A stretch of 64,000 nucleotides of DNA from Anaerolineaceae bacterium (lineage in GTDB: Bacteria; Chloroflexota; Anaerolineae; Promineifilales; Promineifilaceae). Below the pieces are notes generated by a model, which saw nothing but the letters and a program-made list of their open reading frames with translations, was not told where the DNA came from and searched no databases. Each line of letters begins with the position of its first letter. The stretch's first letter is position 1. Below are positions 1 to 9,034 of this stretch, in pieces. The DNA lies in contig PABI01000136.1 of NCBI GenBank assembly GCA_002699125.1, positions 62,001-126,000 of the forward strand, written 5' to 3'. The position numbers and the translations under genes are program-made.

Positions 1-1982
1 TCCCCTTCCCGCAGCCAATCTGGGATGAGGCCATTGACAGACTCATCGGGTTGTTCTTCGGCCCGCCCGTTGGTGGTTATACGGCCGCTTCCATCCGGGT
101 TGGTCAAGGCTTCAGTCAGGGTGCCCAGTGCTTGCTCCAGACCGGCAAAGCGATTGAGTAAATCCTGGTTGACCGGCTGGGACTGCCCATTAGCCGCGCC
201 GTTACCGGCCGTGTCTGTCTGGGAGCGTTGGGATTGCCGGATCTGGTTAATAAGGTCGCTGGCGTGGCCACGGGTTAGCGCTTCAGGCTCGACGCCTAGC
301 TGTCGCAAGTAGGCCAGTTGTCGCGGCGTGGCCGGTTCTGCTTGCCAGGCGTCGTTCATATCATCGTTTGGAGGAATACCCATACGGTGGCTTGGGGAGG
401 AACGGCCGTTCTCCAATGCAACGCCCGGCAGGATAACCGGCTCCCCGTCGCCGTCAAATGCAGCATCTCGCGCGCCGCTACCGTAGCGCCGGCCGCCAAT
501 TTCATCGTAGGCGGCGCGCAGCGAAGGGGAGAAACGCATTGCCAGCCAGGGGCTGGAGCCAAAGCCGGACATGGAAGAACCGGCGCGGAGGTAATCCAGC
601 ATGTCCGGGTCATGTGGCTGCACCTCACCGTCGCGGAAGTTACGTACCAGGGTGCGGGCTTCGTGGGTGCCTTCGATCAGGCTGCGTGCCGTCGCGGATT
701 TGCCCAGGGCATAGCCGGCAATGGTCTTAAGCTGCCGCACCCGGCCATCGGTCTTGTCTGGGTCTGTCCCCAGATAGGCACCATCGTTACGGCCGTCGGC
801 CTGCAGCGCTGCCGCCGTAGCCAGGACAGCGCCACCGGCAGCAATAGTGGCTCCACCTGTTAAAGCGGCACCGGCCAGCATCGCTGTGCCGGTAACGGTC
901 TGGCGTCCCATCCGGGCCACCTCCATGCCGCCAACGCCGCCGGTAATGATGCTGCCGCCAAAGAGGTCGAAGGCAGCGGTCGCCAGCTTCAGCGCGCTCT
1001 TGATACGCCACAGCAGCACAATGAGGGTGATGATGCTGGCTCCAATGTAAAGGCCTATCCCCTGCTGCGCGGCTGCGGCCAGCAGGCCAATCATGATGGC
1101 CACGATGATGACGCTCATCAGCGTCTCGATAAGCAGATTAATAAACTGCCGCAGATACGCACCCAGAAACGCCTGGGTGTAGATGAAAAAGGCAAACAGC
1201 ATGGCAAACGGCACGCCGGCATAGAGGAACATGGCCACACCGGTTAGAGAGAGGTGCAGGAAATGTTCGGCAATGGCCGTGGGAATAGCGACCAAAGCAA
1301 AGAACAGTCGTTCAATACCGTCACTGGCCAGCGCTTTGGCCAGCTCCTGGTCAGCCTCATCGCTCAAATTAATGCCGGACGGGTCGCCAAAGGGGAAATA
1401 GGCCGCTTCAAAATCGACGGGAAATTCGCTGCTGTCCAGTTCATCAATGTTGGCCACCAGCATGAAGGCCGAAACGAGATCAAAGCTGCCCACCACCCCA
1501 TCACTGTTCACGTCGGGGATCGCGCCGGGCAAGCCGGTATCCGTCCCATCCATACTGGTATCGAAGATGTCGCCGGCGGCCCCGTCGATGAGGGCTGTGT
1601 CAATACCGGCGTTCAGCGAGGTCCGCAAATCTTCCATCATGTCGATGACGACAATGGGCGAAGAAAAGAAAAAGAAGGCAATGAGACCGTAGGTGAACAG
1701 CTTGCTGGGATCGACCCAGCGGCTGGTGGGCACAATGTTGTTCAGGGTATACCAGAAGCCCAGGGCGGTCAGAGCCAGGATAAACATGCCGCCCAGCGGT
1801 GCGGACAAGGCGTTAACCAGCAGCTCCACGAAGTAGCCAACGTTATCTGTCACCCAGGTGTTGATGCTTTCGGCAATGACGGCAATGGAGAGCGTCGCCC
1901 GGTTGATGGCCCATAAAATCTGGGCCAAGGTGTATTGCAGGAAGTAAATCGCTTCGGCGAGATAATGGCCGGGATCAAGCAT
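1..1982 (-). CDS. VirB6/TrbL-like conjugation membrane protein (3' end outside window)
   Basis: An uninterrupted minus-strand frame runs from ATG at 1982 through the left edge, about 660 codons with no stop, so the C-terminus is missing. The first third has a hydrophobic segment, a stretch of acidic loop (EF-hand-like DVNSDGVVGSFD), then a cluster of about four to five strong membrane segments around residues 270-380. A glycine/alanine-rich stretch follows, then a long hydrophilic tail rich in Asn, Gln and Gly. This layout of a polytopic core with a long soluble tail is typical of VirB6/TrbL-type channel proteins of type IV secretion. The start overlaps the stop of the upstream gene by 8 nt (ATGCTTGA), so it is probably translationally coupled as part of the 8.7-0 kb operon. 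No family-defining motif was recognised, so the T4SS role rests on topology and on the coupling protein and relaxase-like genes at 51-54 kb. Confidence 0.7.
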   Translation of the reverse strand, partial: MLDPGHYLAEAIYFLQYTLAQILWAINRATLSIAVIAESINTWVTDNVGYFVELLVNALSAPLGGMFILALTALGFWYTLNNIVPTSRWVDPSKLFTYGLIAFFFFSSPIVVIDMMEDLRTSLNAGIDTALIDGAAGDIFDTSMDGTDTGLPGAIPDVNSDGVVGSFDLVSAFMLVANIDELDSSEFPVDFEAAYFPFGDPSGINLSDEADQELAKALASDGIERLFFALVAIPTAIAEHFLHLSLTGVAMFLYAGVPFAMLFAFFIYTQAFLGAYLRQFINLLIETLMSVIIVAIMIGLLAAAAQQGIGLYIGASIITLIVLLWRIKSALKLATAAFDLFGGSIITGGVGGMEVARMGRQTVTGTAMLAGAALTGGATIAAGGAVLATAAALQADGRNDGAYLGTDPDKTDGRVRQLKTIAGYALGKSATARSLIEGTHEARTLVRNFRDGEVQPHDPDMLDYLRAGSSMSGFGSSPWLAMRFSPSLRAAYDEIGGRRYGSGARDAAFDGDGEPVILPGVALENGRSSPSHRMGIPPNDDMNDAWQAEPATPRQLAYLRQLGVEPEALTRGHASDLINQIRQSQRSQTDTAGNGAANGQSQPVNQDLLNRFAGLEQALGTLTEALTNPDGSGRITTNGRAEEQPDESVNGLIPDWLREG

Positions 1983-2763
1983 GGTTTGTCTCCTCGTCGT
2001 TTGGTCGCGTGGTCGGTTGGTTGCTTGGTCTCTTTGTCGCCTGGTCGTTTAGTCTCTTGGTCTTTTGGCCGGATGTTTGCTTTTTGCGTGACCACAGGTG
2101 CAGGCCGCCGCCGATGACGAGGCCGCCTGCGATAAACAGGATGAGACGCCAGGAGCTGCCGGATGTTGTGCGGACGGCCGTATCAGGGGCGCTGGTTGGT
2201 TCTGGCATTGGCGTTTCTTCGACTGGCTCGTCACGGGTGACAGTCAAGGTAGGTGTGGGCGCTGTACCGTCGTGCAAGACATCGCCCACAGGAATAATGG
2301 GGGATGGCACAGCCGCTTCCGGAGCAGCATCAAAATACACACGGCCGTCGCTGTGGAAGGTGAAGTGGTATGCGATATCTTGGTCTCCAACCGTGATGCC
2401 AAGACCGCGCAAGCCGCCCTCGGCTACTGCCAGGGATGAGATATTGTCTAACGGCCGTTCAAACAACAACTGATATAGGCCTCGGCCGACGGTCCATGAA
2501 CAGCTTCCACTGGCATCCGTTATGCAGTCTGGCGGAATTGGTTCTTCTTCAGGCAACCTCTCCAATATAATTGTTTCGCCAACAACGGCCGTCCCGTCAC
2601 TGTGGCGCAGCTTAACCGTGAGAGAAACCACCTCCGAGGCCTGGGCAGGCGCTGGCTGGACCGCAGCGGCCCAGCTCAGGCAACAGCACAGCAAGACCCA
2701 ATATCGGAACAGTCTGCGCCAGTTGGGCCAGTGAATTCTGAAGAAGTATCGTTTTAGTCTCAT
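1975..2763 (-). CDS. Secreted surface protein with C-terminal membrane anchor
   Basis: The 262-residue product begins with a basic N-terminus and a hydrophobic stretch ending near AQAS, consistent with a signal peptide. A beta-rich domain follows (SLTVKLRHSDGTAVVGETI), resembling Ig-like or collagen-binding B-type repeats. Next come a Pro/Thr linker, a single membrane segment (LILFIAGGLVIGGGLHLW) and a basic, low-complexity tail of repeated Thr/Lys/Arg/Asn/Pro words. The chosen ATG at 2763 overlaps the previous stop as TGATG and has AGGAG eight bases upstream. A longer frame extending to 2877 would run through the small gene and has no such signal. The tail is encoded by a strand-biased GT-rich repeat tract (about 1990-2080). 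It is probably exposed on the cell surface; its role in the transfer apparatus is a guess from the operon. Confidence 0.75.
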   Translation of the reverse strand: MRLKRYFFRIHWPNWRRLFRYWVLLCCCLSWAAAVQPAPAQASEVVSLTVKLRHSDGTAVVGETIILERLPEEEPIPPDCITDASGSCSWTVGRGLYQLLFERPLDNISSLAVAEGGLRGLGITVGDQDIAYHFTFHSDGRVYFDAAPEAAVPSPIIPVGDVLHDGTAPTPTLTVTRDEPVEETPMPEPTSAPDTAVRTTSGSSWRLILFIAGGLVIGGGLHLWSRKKQTSGQKTKRLNDQATKRPSNQPTTRPNDEETNHA

Positions 2764-2900
2764 CAATACAGCTCCTGATCCCGCCAGCGTGGCTGGCCGT
2801 TCCGGTTGCGCGCCACACGCCGGATGAAGCGTGGGCGGCGAGGATAAAATAGAATGCCCAGGATAATCAGCAAACAAACGATTAGCAGCGCTTCTAACAT
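2763..2900 (-). CDS. 45-residue single-pass membrane protein
   Basis: This short gene encodes a product starting MLEALLIVCLLIILGILFY, one membrane helix, followed by a very basic tail (PRRPRFIRRVARNRNGQ) that would sit in the cytoplasm by the positive-inside rule. It overlaps the upstream primase stop by 7 nt (ATGTTAG) and its own stop overlaps the next start as TGATG, so it is embedded between two real genes by coupling on both sides, which is the main reason to believe it. A second gene of the same design lies at 54862-54996. Function unknown; small membrane proteins of this type occur in conjugation operons. Confidence 0.7.
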   Translation of the reverse strand: MLEALLIVCLLIILGILFYPRRPRFIRRVARNRNGQPRWRDQELY

Positions 2901-3742
2901 GCCCCCTCCCCTACCAGCGCCTGATGCCAGGCAATTAGTTCAGGCAGACCGCCGCCCGCCTCGTCGCTGAATGAGTACCAGCCACGGCCGTTAGCCGTGA
3001 CTAAAAATCCGCCATATCCCAGGAAACGAATATCCCCGTTCCGTTCCACCTGCTCTGCGCCGCTCAAAAAGCGTCGAGCGTAAGTCAGGCAGTTATCTAT
3101 CCCCGGCAGCAAACCGGTAAGCTGTTTGGGGTGGACCAGCCTGTTTCTTTGCGGCTGCTTCGGTCGTTGGTCAAAGCAGCGCGAGAGGGCAACGAGCTGC
3201 TGATACTGTTCTGCGCTCAGGTAGGGAATATCTGTGTAAGTCGCCTGACTGCGAAAGCGGTAACGGTGGCCTGATGGGTGGCGGCTGCCTGCCGTGACGA
3301 CCTGCCGCCCTTCGCCCAGCGTTTCGATAAACTTGAACAGCCGTTTACGGCCGTTTGCCGGGGAACTCACCTCTCCATACTTGCCCGCCAGCGTGCAGCC
3401 CGGATACGCTTCGTCGGTGTAGAAATAAACGTGGTAGCCCCGTCCGCTGGTGACAATGGTCAGCGGCTCATGAACTAGGCGGGCTGCCTGCCTCAGCCAG
3501 TCGGGAAAGATGCGGTTGGCTTCTTCATCAAAATCGAAGACCAGTAGAGCCCAGTCATCCTGCTGCCAACCACAGCGAATGCCGATGTTATTTCGGACAG
3601 GCCAGCGGGCTACCTCTTCCGGTGTATAAACGGCCGTTTGCCACCCTTTGAGTAACGGCCGTTTCAGGTCATCCCCCTTGTTGCCTAAAAGGACAGGATG
3701 CAGGCCGAGTTCAATTAATCGTATTGCTTTCTTGTTGGCCAT
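2894..3742 (-). CDS. Bifunctional primase-polymerase (AEP/PrimPol) domain protein
   Basis: The 282-residue protein matches the N-terminal primase/polymerase domain of archaeo-eukaryotic primases. It has a DFD catalytic pair at residues 70-72, SGRGYH at 99-104 (the sxH nucleotide-binding motif, followed by VYFY), and a conserved AGSRHPSG loop further on. The family makes primers or copies DNA on plasmids and phages. The helicase part that often follows is absent, so this is the polymerase domain plus a short C-terminal region. ATG at 3742 is preceded by a strong GGAGG. It sits in an operon of secreted and membrane proteins rather than with PolB or SSB, which is unusual. The catalytic motifs look intact. 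Confidence 0.85.
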   Translation of the reverse strand: MANKKAIRLIELGLHPVLLGNKGDDLKRPLLKGWQTAVYTPEEVARWPVRNNIGIRCGWQQDDWALLVFDFDEEANRIFPDWLRQAARLVHEPLTIVTSGRGYHVYFYTDEAYPGCTLAGKYGEVSSPANGRKRLFKFIETLGEGRQVVTAGSRHPSGHRYRFRSQATYTDIPYLSAEQYQQLVALSRCFDQRPKQPQRNRLVHPKQLTGLLPGIDNCLTYARRFLSGAEQVERNGDIRFLGYGGFLVTANGRGWYSFSDEAGGGLPELIAWHQALVGEGAC

Positions 3743-3754
3743 ATGCTTTCCTCC

Positions 3755-5164
3755 TTAAGGATTCGGTCCTGGTCCTGCCCACTGCGCCGGGTCTGTCAGG
3801 TTGCCGTTCTGGTACACAATCCAATGCAGGTGGCTGCCAGTGCTGCAGCCGGTGGAACCCATCTCGGCCACAATTTGCCCGGCGTCGACGGGACCAGAAG
3901 TCACCAGGAAATCGCTCAAGTGGCCGAAATAATGGAGGGTTCCACCACCGCTGACGCGCTGATAATTGCCTAGCCCTTCGTGGGGCGGCTGCGAACCGGG
4001 AATGTGGGAGCAATCTGGACCAGTGCTGTTGGGTCCGGCAAAAACCAGCGTGCCATCCACCGGTGACCAAATGAGTGTTCCCTGGGCATTGGCGACGTCC
4101 ACACCGTTGTGGAACCATTGGCGCTCAGGCGGGCAGCCGAAGCCGGTACCGTCGATGCCGGTATACAGTTCATGGCAGCCAAAACCGCGAGTGATATAGC
4201 CGGTTGTTGGCCACATCCCAGCCCCGTCCCCTGGATCGCCAGGACTGCCCTGGGTGCCCCCATCGTCCAGGACAATGGGGGTTGGCGGCGGCGGTTGGAA
4301 GGCGTCATTGAAGGGACCCAGCGGGTCATCTTCCAGGTAGAACCAGACGGGCAGTCCGCCTTCAACCGGCCGGTTCCAGTCGGTGATAAGACCCAGCTCG
4401 CGCACCTCGCCGTTGGGGACCACAAAACCCAACACAATTTCGCGCTCGCCATCTGGGGGAATCGGGGTCAGCTGCTGCGTCTCATAAGCGGGCAGGCCGG
4501 CAGCGATGAGGGGTTCGTTTTGCGGCACCCAGCGCCCGGCTAACAGCGCCTCGCCCTGCTCCACACGGCGGATAAAGAAAACGTCGGAGGTGGGCACAAC
4601 AACCTCTTCGCTGGTGTAGTTGGTCACGTGGATGGTGATGAAGTGATAGATGGCTTCGTCGTTGTTGGGGTTGGGCTGCGTTTCGTGGCCGGTGATGCGA
4701 AAAACCAGGCCATTGGGTCCACCCACGTAAACGTCGCTGTTCATATAAAAGGTGCCTACGCGATAATATGGCGTCTCCAACGGCTCTGGCGTGGTGTAGC
4801 CAATGAGGGGCAGACCGGGCGTCGTAGTCGGCGGCAGGCTGCCGTCAGGCGTGGTGGTAATGACATATGGCGTCGTGGTAACCCAGTATGGCGTAGGCGT
4901 ACTCAGGAACACTGGCGTCACGGTCGTCCACTCCGGGGTCGTGGTGATCTCACCAGGAACGGCCGTTGCCTGATAAACCGGTGTGGTTGTTCCTAGAAAA
5001 ATCGTCACCGTTGGGCCAGGTTCACCTGTGGCTGCTGCCCAGTACGCCGGGCCGGTCAAAGCGGCCGGGTTTTCGATGAAGCCGATAACGCCACAGCCCA
5101 GCGTAGCCACCAGAAACAGGCTGCCCAGTAGGGCACGACGGGTCCAGACATGGTTGCTCATCAT
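3755..5164 (-). CDS. Lipoprotein-type M23 peptidase
   Basis: The 469-residue protein starts with a basic/twin-arginine-like N-terminus and a hydrophobic segment ending in TLGC, a probable lipobox. A Thr/Pro-rich linker made of repeated TTTP words follows, then a beta-rich middle domain, then a C-terminal M23 (LytM-like) fold. HNGVD carries the first zinc ligands and GSHLHW the HxH motif. M23 enzymes cut peptidoglycan cross-bridges, and in a conjugative operon such an enzyme would open the wall for the secretion channel, the role played by VirB1/CwlT types elsewhere. Two adjacent ATGs (5164 and 5161) are possible starts; the longer upstream frame overlaps the previous gene and lacks a signal. 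The stop lies 12 bp from the primase start. Confidence 0.85.
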   Translation of the reverse strand: MMSNHVWTRRALLGSLFLVATLGCGVIGFIENPAALTGPAYWAAATGEPGPTVTIFLGTTTPVYQATAVPGEITTTPEWTTVTPVFLSTPTPYWVTTTPYVITTTPDGSLPPTTTPGLPLIGYTTPEPLETPYYRVGTFYMNSDVYVGGPNGLVFRITGHETQPNPNNDEAIYHFITIHVTNYTSEEVVVPTSDVFFIRRVEQGEALLAGRWVPQNEPLIAAGLPAYETQQLTPIPPDGEREIVLGFVVPNGEVRELGLITDWNRPVEGGLPVWFYLEDDPLGPFNDAFQPPPPTPIVLDDGGTQGSPGDPGDGAGMWPTTGYITRGFGCHELYTGIDGTGFGCPPERQWFHNGVDVANAQGTLIWSPVDGTLVFAGPNSTGPDCSHIPGSQPPHEGLGNYQRVSGGGTLHYFGHLSDFLVTSGPVDAGQIVAEMGSTGCSTGSHLHWIVYQNGNLTDPAQWAGPGPNP

Positions 5165-5171
5165 GTCGCTC

Positions 5172-6623
5172 TCACTCGCCCCCGCCAATTACCAAAGGCA
5201 GGTAAGTTTGCCAGCGCACGTAGAGGTAATGGGTGGACCAGGCGTAGGCCAGCGCGGGGTCTGGCGAGCTGCTGGTGGCTACGGCCGTACTGGTAATCGT
5301 TTCCGGCACCGGCGCATTGACCACGGCCTCGTAGCTGAAGGTGCGGCTATAAGCGTTTTCCGCGCCGAACAGCACCGGCCGCAGATGCAGGGTCGTGCCG
5401 GACGCCGGCGGATAGCCTTGGGGCGGCTGCGGATCGCCGCAGCACGGGGAGTAGGCGTAGGTAGCGCCGCGTGTGCCCAGCTTATCGGCGACGCCAATGG
5501 TGTAGCCTTGATCCACCATCTGAGCCGGGTCGGAGATGTTGTCGTAGATGAAAAAAGCGTGCCCGGCCATAGCCTGTGCTGAGCCTGCCGAAACTTGTGC
5601 TGAGCTTGTCGAAGCATCGCCATTCAGCAACAGGGCAATGGCGTGACGGGCAGTAAGGTCGGGGTCGCCTGCTTGAGGTGCATCGTGCCATTGAGCGTAA
5701 AAAACGTCGTGCCCTGTTACCAGGCCGCTGATAATGGCGGCCTGGAAACGGCCGTTTTGCGGGGTATCACCGCCGCCCATGTTCACGTCACGCCACAATC
5801 CGGCCAGGGCAAAGCCCGGCGTGGCTGTATCCGGCAGCCATTGATTGTGGGTATAGGGGTTAGAAACGGCCGTATCCGAGGCAAGAATCAGGCCATTGGA
5901 GGAAACGGTAAGCTGGCTCAACACTTCACCATACAGGTTGGTGGAATAACCATTGACTCCCAGATTGAAGGTCATGGTGACGTCATCACAGGATTCACCA
6001 TTGGCGATGAAGTCGTCGCACAGGTTGACCGCACCAAAGTCGGCCAGGTCCAGATAGGGCAGCGTGATACTGTTCTCCTCGATGACGTAATCCAGCTGGC
6101 CGGGTGACAGTGCGCCTTGCCAGCTCAGGGTACGGGTGGCCGGGTCGTAGACCAGCTCGCTGGCCGAATCTAACACGTAGGTCAACTGCGGCGGCAACGT
6201 GTCTGTCAACCGATAGGTGTGAGTGATGCTTTCGTAGTTGGCCAAGGTGATTTCATACCGGGCCGTGCCATCCGGCTGCATGAAGGCAGGGCCTGTTTTG
6301 CCAATGATGGCATACGGATTGTTCGGGTCGCTTCCCCCACCCGATTGAAAGGATGAAGGATGAAGAGCCTGCCCTGAGCGGCCCAACGGAGTTGGGCCAG
6401 TCGAAGGGATGAAGGATGAATTTTCTGTCATTGGAATTTGTGCCGGGTGATAATCAAGGTCACTGATATCAATGACGGGAATGATTTCGGTATATCGCTG
6501 GCCGGGGCCAATGATGGTCAAGCCATTTGAATTGGGCTGCTCCTGGGCCTGCACGGCCAGAGCGACAGCCAGTAACGGCAGCAGGACAAAGATAAGAGTG
6601 CGAATGAGCGTTTGTTTTTTCAT
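5172..6623 (-). CDS. Secreted DUF11-type repeat protein
   Basis: The 483-residue product has a classical signal peptide (MKKQTLIRTLIFVLLPLLA, ending AVQAQ). A DUF11/isopeptide-like domain comes next (YEITLANYESITHTYRLTDT and a following LSWQGALSPGQ), and the C-terminus reads TYLPLVIGGGE. Endings of the YLPLV type are a habit of secreted proteins in Anaerolineae-like Chloroflexota and are one basis for the taxonomic call. Two short dispersed palindromic elements are inserted in frame: one near residues 85-100 (SSFIPSTGPTPLGRSGQ) and one near 335-350 (DASTSSAQVSAGSAQ). ATG at 6623 has AGGAA upstream; the longer frame would overlap the neighbour. Function unknown, probably cell-surface or appendage-related. 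Confidence 0.75.
   Translation of the reverse strand: MKKQTLIRTLIFVLLPLLAVALAVQAQEQPNSNGLTIIGPGQRYTEIIPVIDISDLDYHPAQIPMTENSSFIPSTGPTPLGRSGQALHPSSFQSGGGSDPNNPYAIIGKTGPAFMQPDGTARYEITLANYESITHTYRLTDTLPPQLTYVLDSASELVYDPATRTLSWQGALSPGQLDYVIEENSITLPYLDLADFGAVNLCDDFIANGESCDDVTMTFNLGVNGYSTNLYGEVLSQLTVSSNGLILASDTAVSNPYTHNQWLPDTATPGFALAGLWRDVNMGGGDTPQNGRFQAAIISGLVTGHDVFYAQWHDAPQAGDPDLTARHAIALLLNGDASTSSAQVSAGSAQAMAGHAFFIYDNISDPAQMVDQGYTIGVADKLGTRGATYAYSPCCGDPQPPQGYPPASGTTLHLRPVLFGAENAYSRTFSYEAVVNAPVPETITSTAVATSSSPDPALAYAWSTHYLYVRWQTYLPLVIGGGE
5571..5616. repeat. Tandem dispersed palindromes inside a secreted-protein gene
   Basis: Two copies of TGTGCTGAGC(n)GAA-type words follow each other (CTGTGCTGAGCCTGCCGAAA and CTTGTGCTGAGCTTGTCGAA). 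They are read in frame as part of the protein (STSSAQVSAGSAQ) and do not break it. A composite relative lies at about 6362-6410 in the same gene. Confidence 0.6.
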
Positions 6624-6634
6624 CAAGAATTCCT

Positions 6635-8689
6635 TTATCTCAGCACGACGTAAGTGGCATAAACGTCTTTGTTCACGATGTCGGTTTGCAGGGAGTCCCA
6701 AACCAGGAAGGCACGGCCGGGGTTGAAGGGATCTGCAGCGGCCAGCAAACGATAGCTGGGACGCACGACGTTGCGCGGCAGCAGCGGGATACCGGGGGTA
6801 TCGGTGCAGTTGGTTGTGCCCAGTTCACATTGGGTTTGATACGGCCGTCCAAAGCGCAGAAAGGTGCTGTCAGGAGGCGGATCGCCTGATTCATAGACAT
6901 AGAAAAAGCTGACCGATGGTGGCTCAGTGACCATCGAGATAACAGGCGTTACGTCTGGCCGGATCGCGCCGGTGGTGCCGCCGCTTAAGTCGCGATTGGC
7001 CGTGACAGCTTCAGGGCCACTCCAGGGGTATCCACCACTGTCCGACCAGGCGGCGTAAACGGTGTACACGTCACGGCCGCCGGTTGGAAAATTGCCGCTG
7101 TCCTGGTACCAGGCTGTCCAGCCTTCAGGCATGGTGATGAAATCTTGGGAAACAAAGGGGGCTTCAAAGTCAAGATTGACCCCACTGCCATTTTGGATCA
7201 CGGCTGAATCCCAGACGGCCGTACCAGGAACAGCGGCCGTATTAAACGTTCCGCGCAGGAAGAGCGTGGCGCGGCTGCCCTGGGCAGGAACGATAAGACG
7301 CAGTTGGGTGAAGCTGGTTGGCGCAGCCACAGCCGACCAGACGACAGAAGCGCCATTAGGGGCCGTGCCGCCGGTGGGGTCGATGCCAATTTGCAGGGTC
7401 ATCTCCGCGCCGGCAGCGGTGTCGATCAGGCCCCACACTTCAAAGGTGATGGGGCTGCCGGGGTCAGGCACGGTGATGGTTTGCCAGAGCCCAGCATCAA
7501 AGGGAGTGTCTTCGCTGCGCCAGCGGACGGCGTTCAGACCTGCATAGATATGATCCGGGTTGGCGATCTGGTCGGGAAATAGGGGGTTAGCCGCTTCGTA
7601 AACGGGCTGGGCGTAGGGTGGTAATGGCAGTTCTGGAAACGGCCGTTTCGTCACCCAGGAAGCATACGCCCAGGCCTCATCCTCACTGACGGCCAGAAAA
7701 TCTAGGCCCACAGAGCCGGTTAGCTCTTCGCCAGGGGGAATAGGAAAGGCGGTCACCTGCTCCCAGACGTTGAACCAGGAGAGGTAGCGGAAGACACGAA
7801 TCTCGCCGTTGTACGGTGCAGCCATGATGATGCCGAACCAGTAGGTGCCGGTGGGCATGCCCCACAAAATCAGCTCTTTCTCATTGTAGAAGGGCATGAC
7901 GACCGGATTGGTGCCGTAAGCGACAAATTGGGTCAGCCAGGTTTCGTTGGAAAGATGTTTGGCTTTGTAGATGCTGCCGTCTTGCTCGTACAGGACGTGG
8001 GCCCAGTTGAGTTCATCGACGACGACTTGCGGGGTACGGCCGTTTGTGACCGGGTGCAGAGCATCTTCCACGATAAGGGGAGCCACGTCGGCCGGGTGTG
8101 TGCCCTGGTCGGCGGCGCGGTAGAGAATACGGCCGTCTTGTTCGTAAGCCACATGCAGCCGGTTGGCGCGGCTAAAGGCCAGGGAAACGCTGCTGCCGCT
8201 GTCCACCCGGCGCACCTGAAAATGATTGCCACCGCGTGATAGAGCCACGTAAATGTCGCCATCGCTGAGCCAGGCGGCGGCCAGCATATCATCGCCAACG
8301 GCCGTGGCCGCTAAATCCTGGTTGGCCACATCCAGAGAGAGGTTGACCACCTCGGTGGTGACGAACTGTTCGGGAAATTCCCCGGCCGGTGTTTCGGCGG
8401 GAATGGGTGTGGGGCAGTAATCCGCACCATCTCCGCCGTCAGGCGGCGCAGGAGGGTTGAGCAGGTCCGGATCCGTTTGCCGGGTGGCTGTGGGAACGAT
8501 GGCGATGCCGTTGCTAATGCCATTGGTTGGGCAATCTGGTGGCGTGGTTTCGGTAGCGCTGGTGCAGGCAGATACCCACAAAGCGCCAATGAGGACGATG
8601 GTCAAAAACCGGTAACGACGTTGAAAATAGTTACCTATCGCCTTACTGTGTTGGCGGCAGGCAAGGAACAACCTCTCTGAGTGAGCCAT
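6635..8689 (-). CDS. Secreted lipoprotein with sialidase/BNR-like repeats
   Basis: The 684-residue protein carries an N-terminal hydrophobic stretch (FLTIVLIGALWVSAC) ending in a good lipobox, VSAC. After a Pro-rich linker it contains repeated blocks in which a short beta-strand is followed by LHVAYEQDGRILYRA or WAHVLYEQDGSIYKA. These blocks recall the beta-propeller of sialidase or BNR-type proteins. It is the first gene of the transfer-like operon, starting at 8689 just after a 345-bp gap. No catalytic residues of a sialidase were recognised, so a carbohydrate- or protein-binding surface role is more likely than an enzymatic one. Confidence 0.7.
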   Translation of the reverse strand: MAHSERLFLACRQHSKAIGNYFQRRYRFLTIVLIGALWVSACTSATETTPPDCPTNGISNGIAIVPTATRQTDPDLLNPPAPPDGGDGADYCPTPIPAETPAGEFPEQFVTTEVVNLSLDVANQDLAATAVGDDMLAAAWLSDGDIYVALSRGGNHFQVRRVDSGSSVSLAFSRANRLHVAYEQDGRILYRAADQGTHPADVAPLIVEDALHPVTNGRTPQVVVDELNWAHVLYEQDGSIYKAKHLSNETWLTQFVAYGTNPVVMPFYNEKELILWGMPTGTYWFGIIMAAPYNGEIRVFRYLSWFNVWEQVTAFPIPPGEELTGSVGLDFLAVSEDEAWAYASWVTKRPFPELPLPPYAQPVYEAANPLFPDQIANPDHIYAGLNAVRWRSEDTPFDAGLWQTITVPDPGSPITFEVWGLIDTAAGAEMTLQIGIDPTGGTAPNGASVVWSAVAAPTSFTQLRLIVPAQGSRATLFLRGTFNTAAVPGTAVWDSAVIQNGSGVNLDFEAPFVSQDFITMPEGWTAWYQDSGNFPTGGRDVYTVYAAWSDSGGYPWSGPEAVTANRDLSGGTTGAIRPDVTPVISMVTEPPSVSFFYVYESGDPPPDSTFLRFGRPYQTQCELGTTNCTDTPGIPLLPRNVVRPSYRLLAAADPFNPGRAFLVWDSLQTDIVNKDVYATYVVLR

Positions 8690-9034
8690 GCAAAATTCCT
8701 GAATTTAATTGAATATTCGTTTGGGAGTGCTGTTAGAGAGAGACCTTTAGGCCCCTACCTCTGCTTGTTTGAATTGTGTTTCTATACGGAGGATTTTAGC
8801 CCTGACCAGGGGAATAACAATGGAACAATGGGTTTGATTTTTGCCCGTCGCAAGGCGTGTTTGGCTGGTGCAGACCATACGCCAGTTTGGGTTGGGCAGG
8901 CTTGGCGGATGGTTGCAGGGGGCTACTGTCGTTGTGCTGCTTACATGTTTATTAATGACACTTCTGGGAGGTTTGGTGGAAGGCTAAGAAAATTTTCGCG
9001 ATCGGCGCACCAAAGGCGCGCCAGAGAGCAGAGA
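8690..9034. other. Intergenic region upstream of the secreted-protein operon
   Basis: There is no convincing gene on either strand. The region must hold the promoter for the long minus-strand operon that starts at 8689, but I cannot pick -35 and -10 boxes with confidence. The part next to 9035 borders a decayed gene and may include more of its remains. Confidence 0.4.

Noticed and set aside
318..863. Plus-strand frame of 181 codons
   Set aside because: It is antisense to the uninterrupted VirB6-like frame, with no domain and a residue composition typical of high-GC shadows.
1254..1916. Plus-strand frame of 220 codons
   Set aside because: It is the reverse of the same minus-strand membrane protein and lacks a ribosome site.
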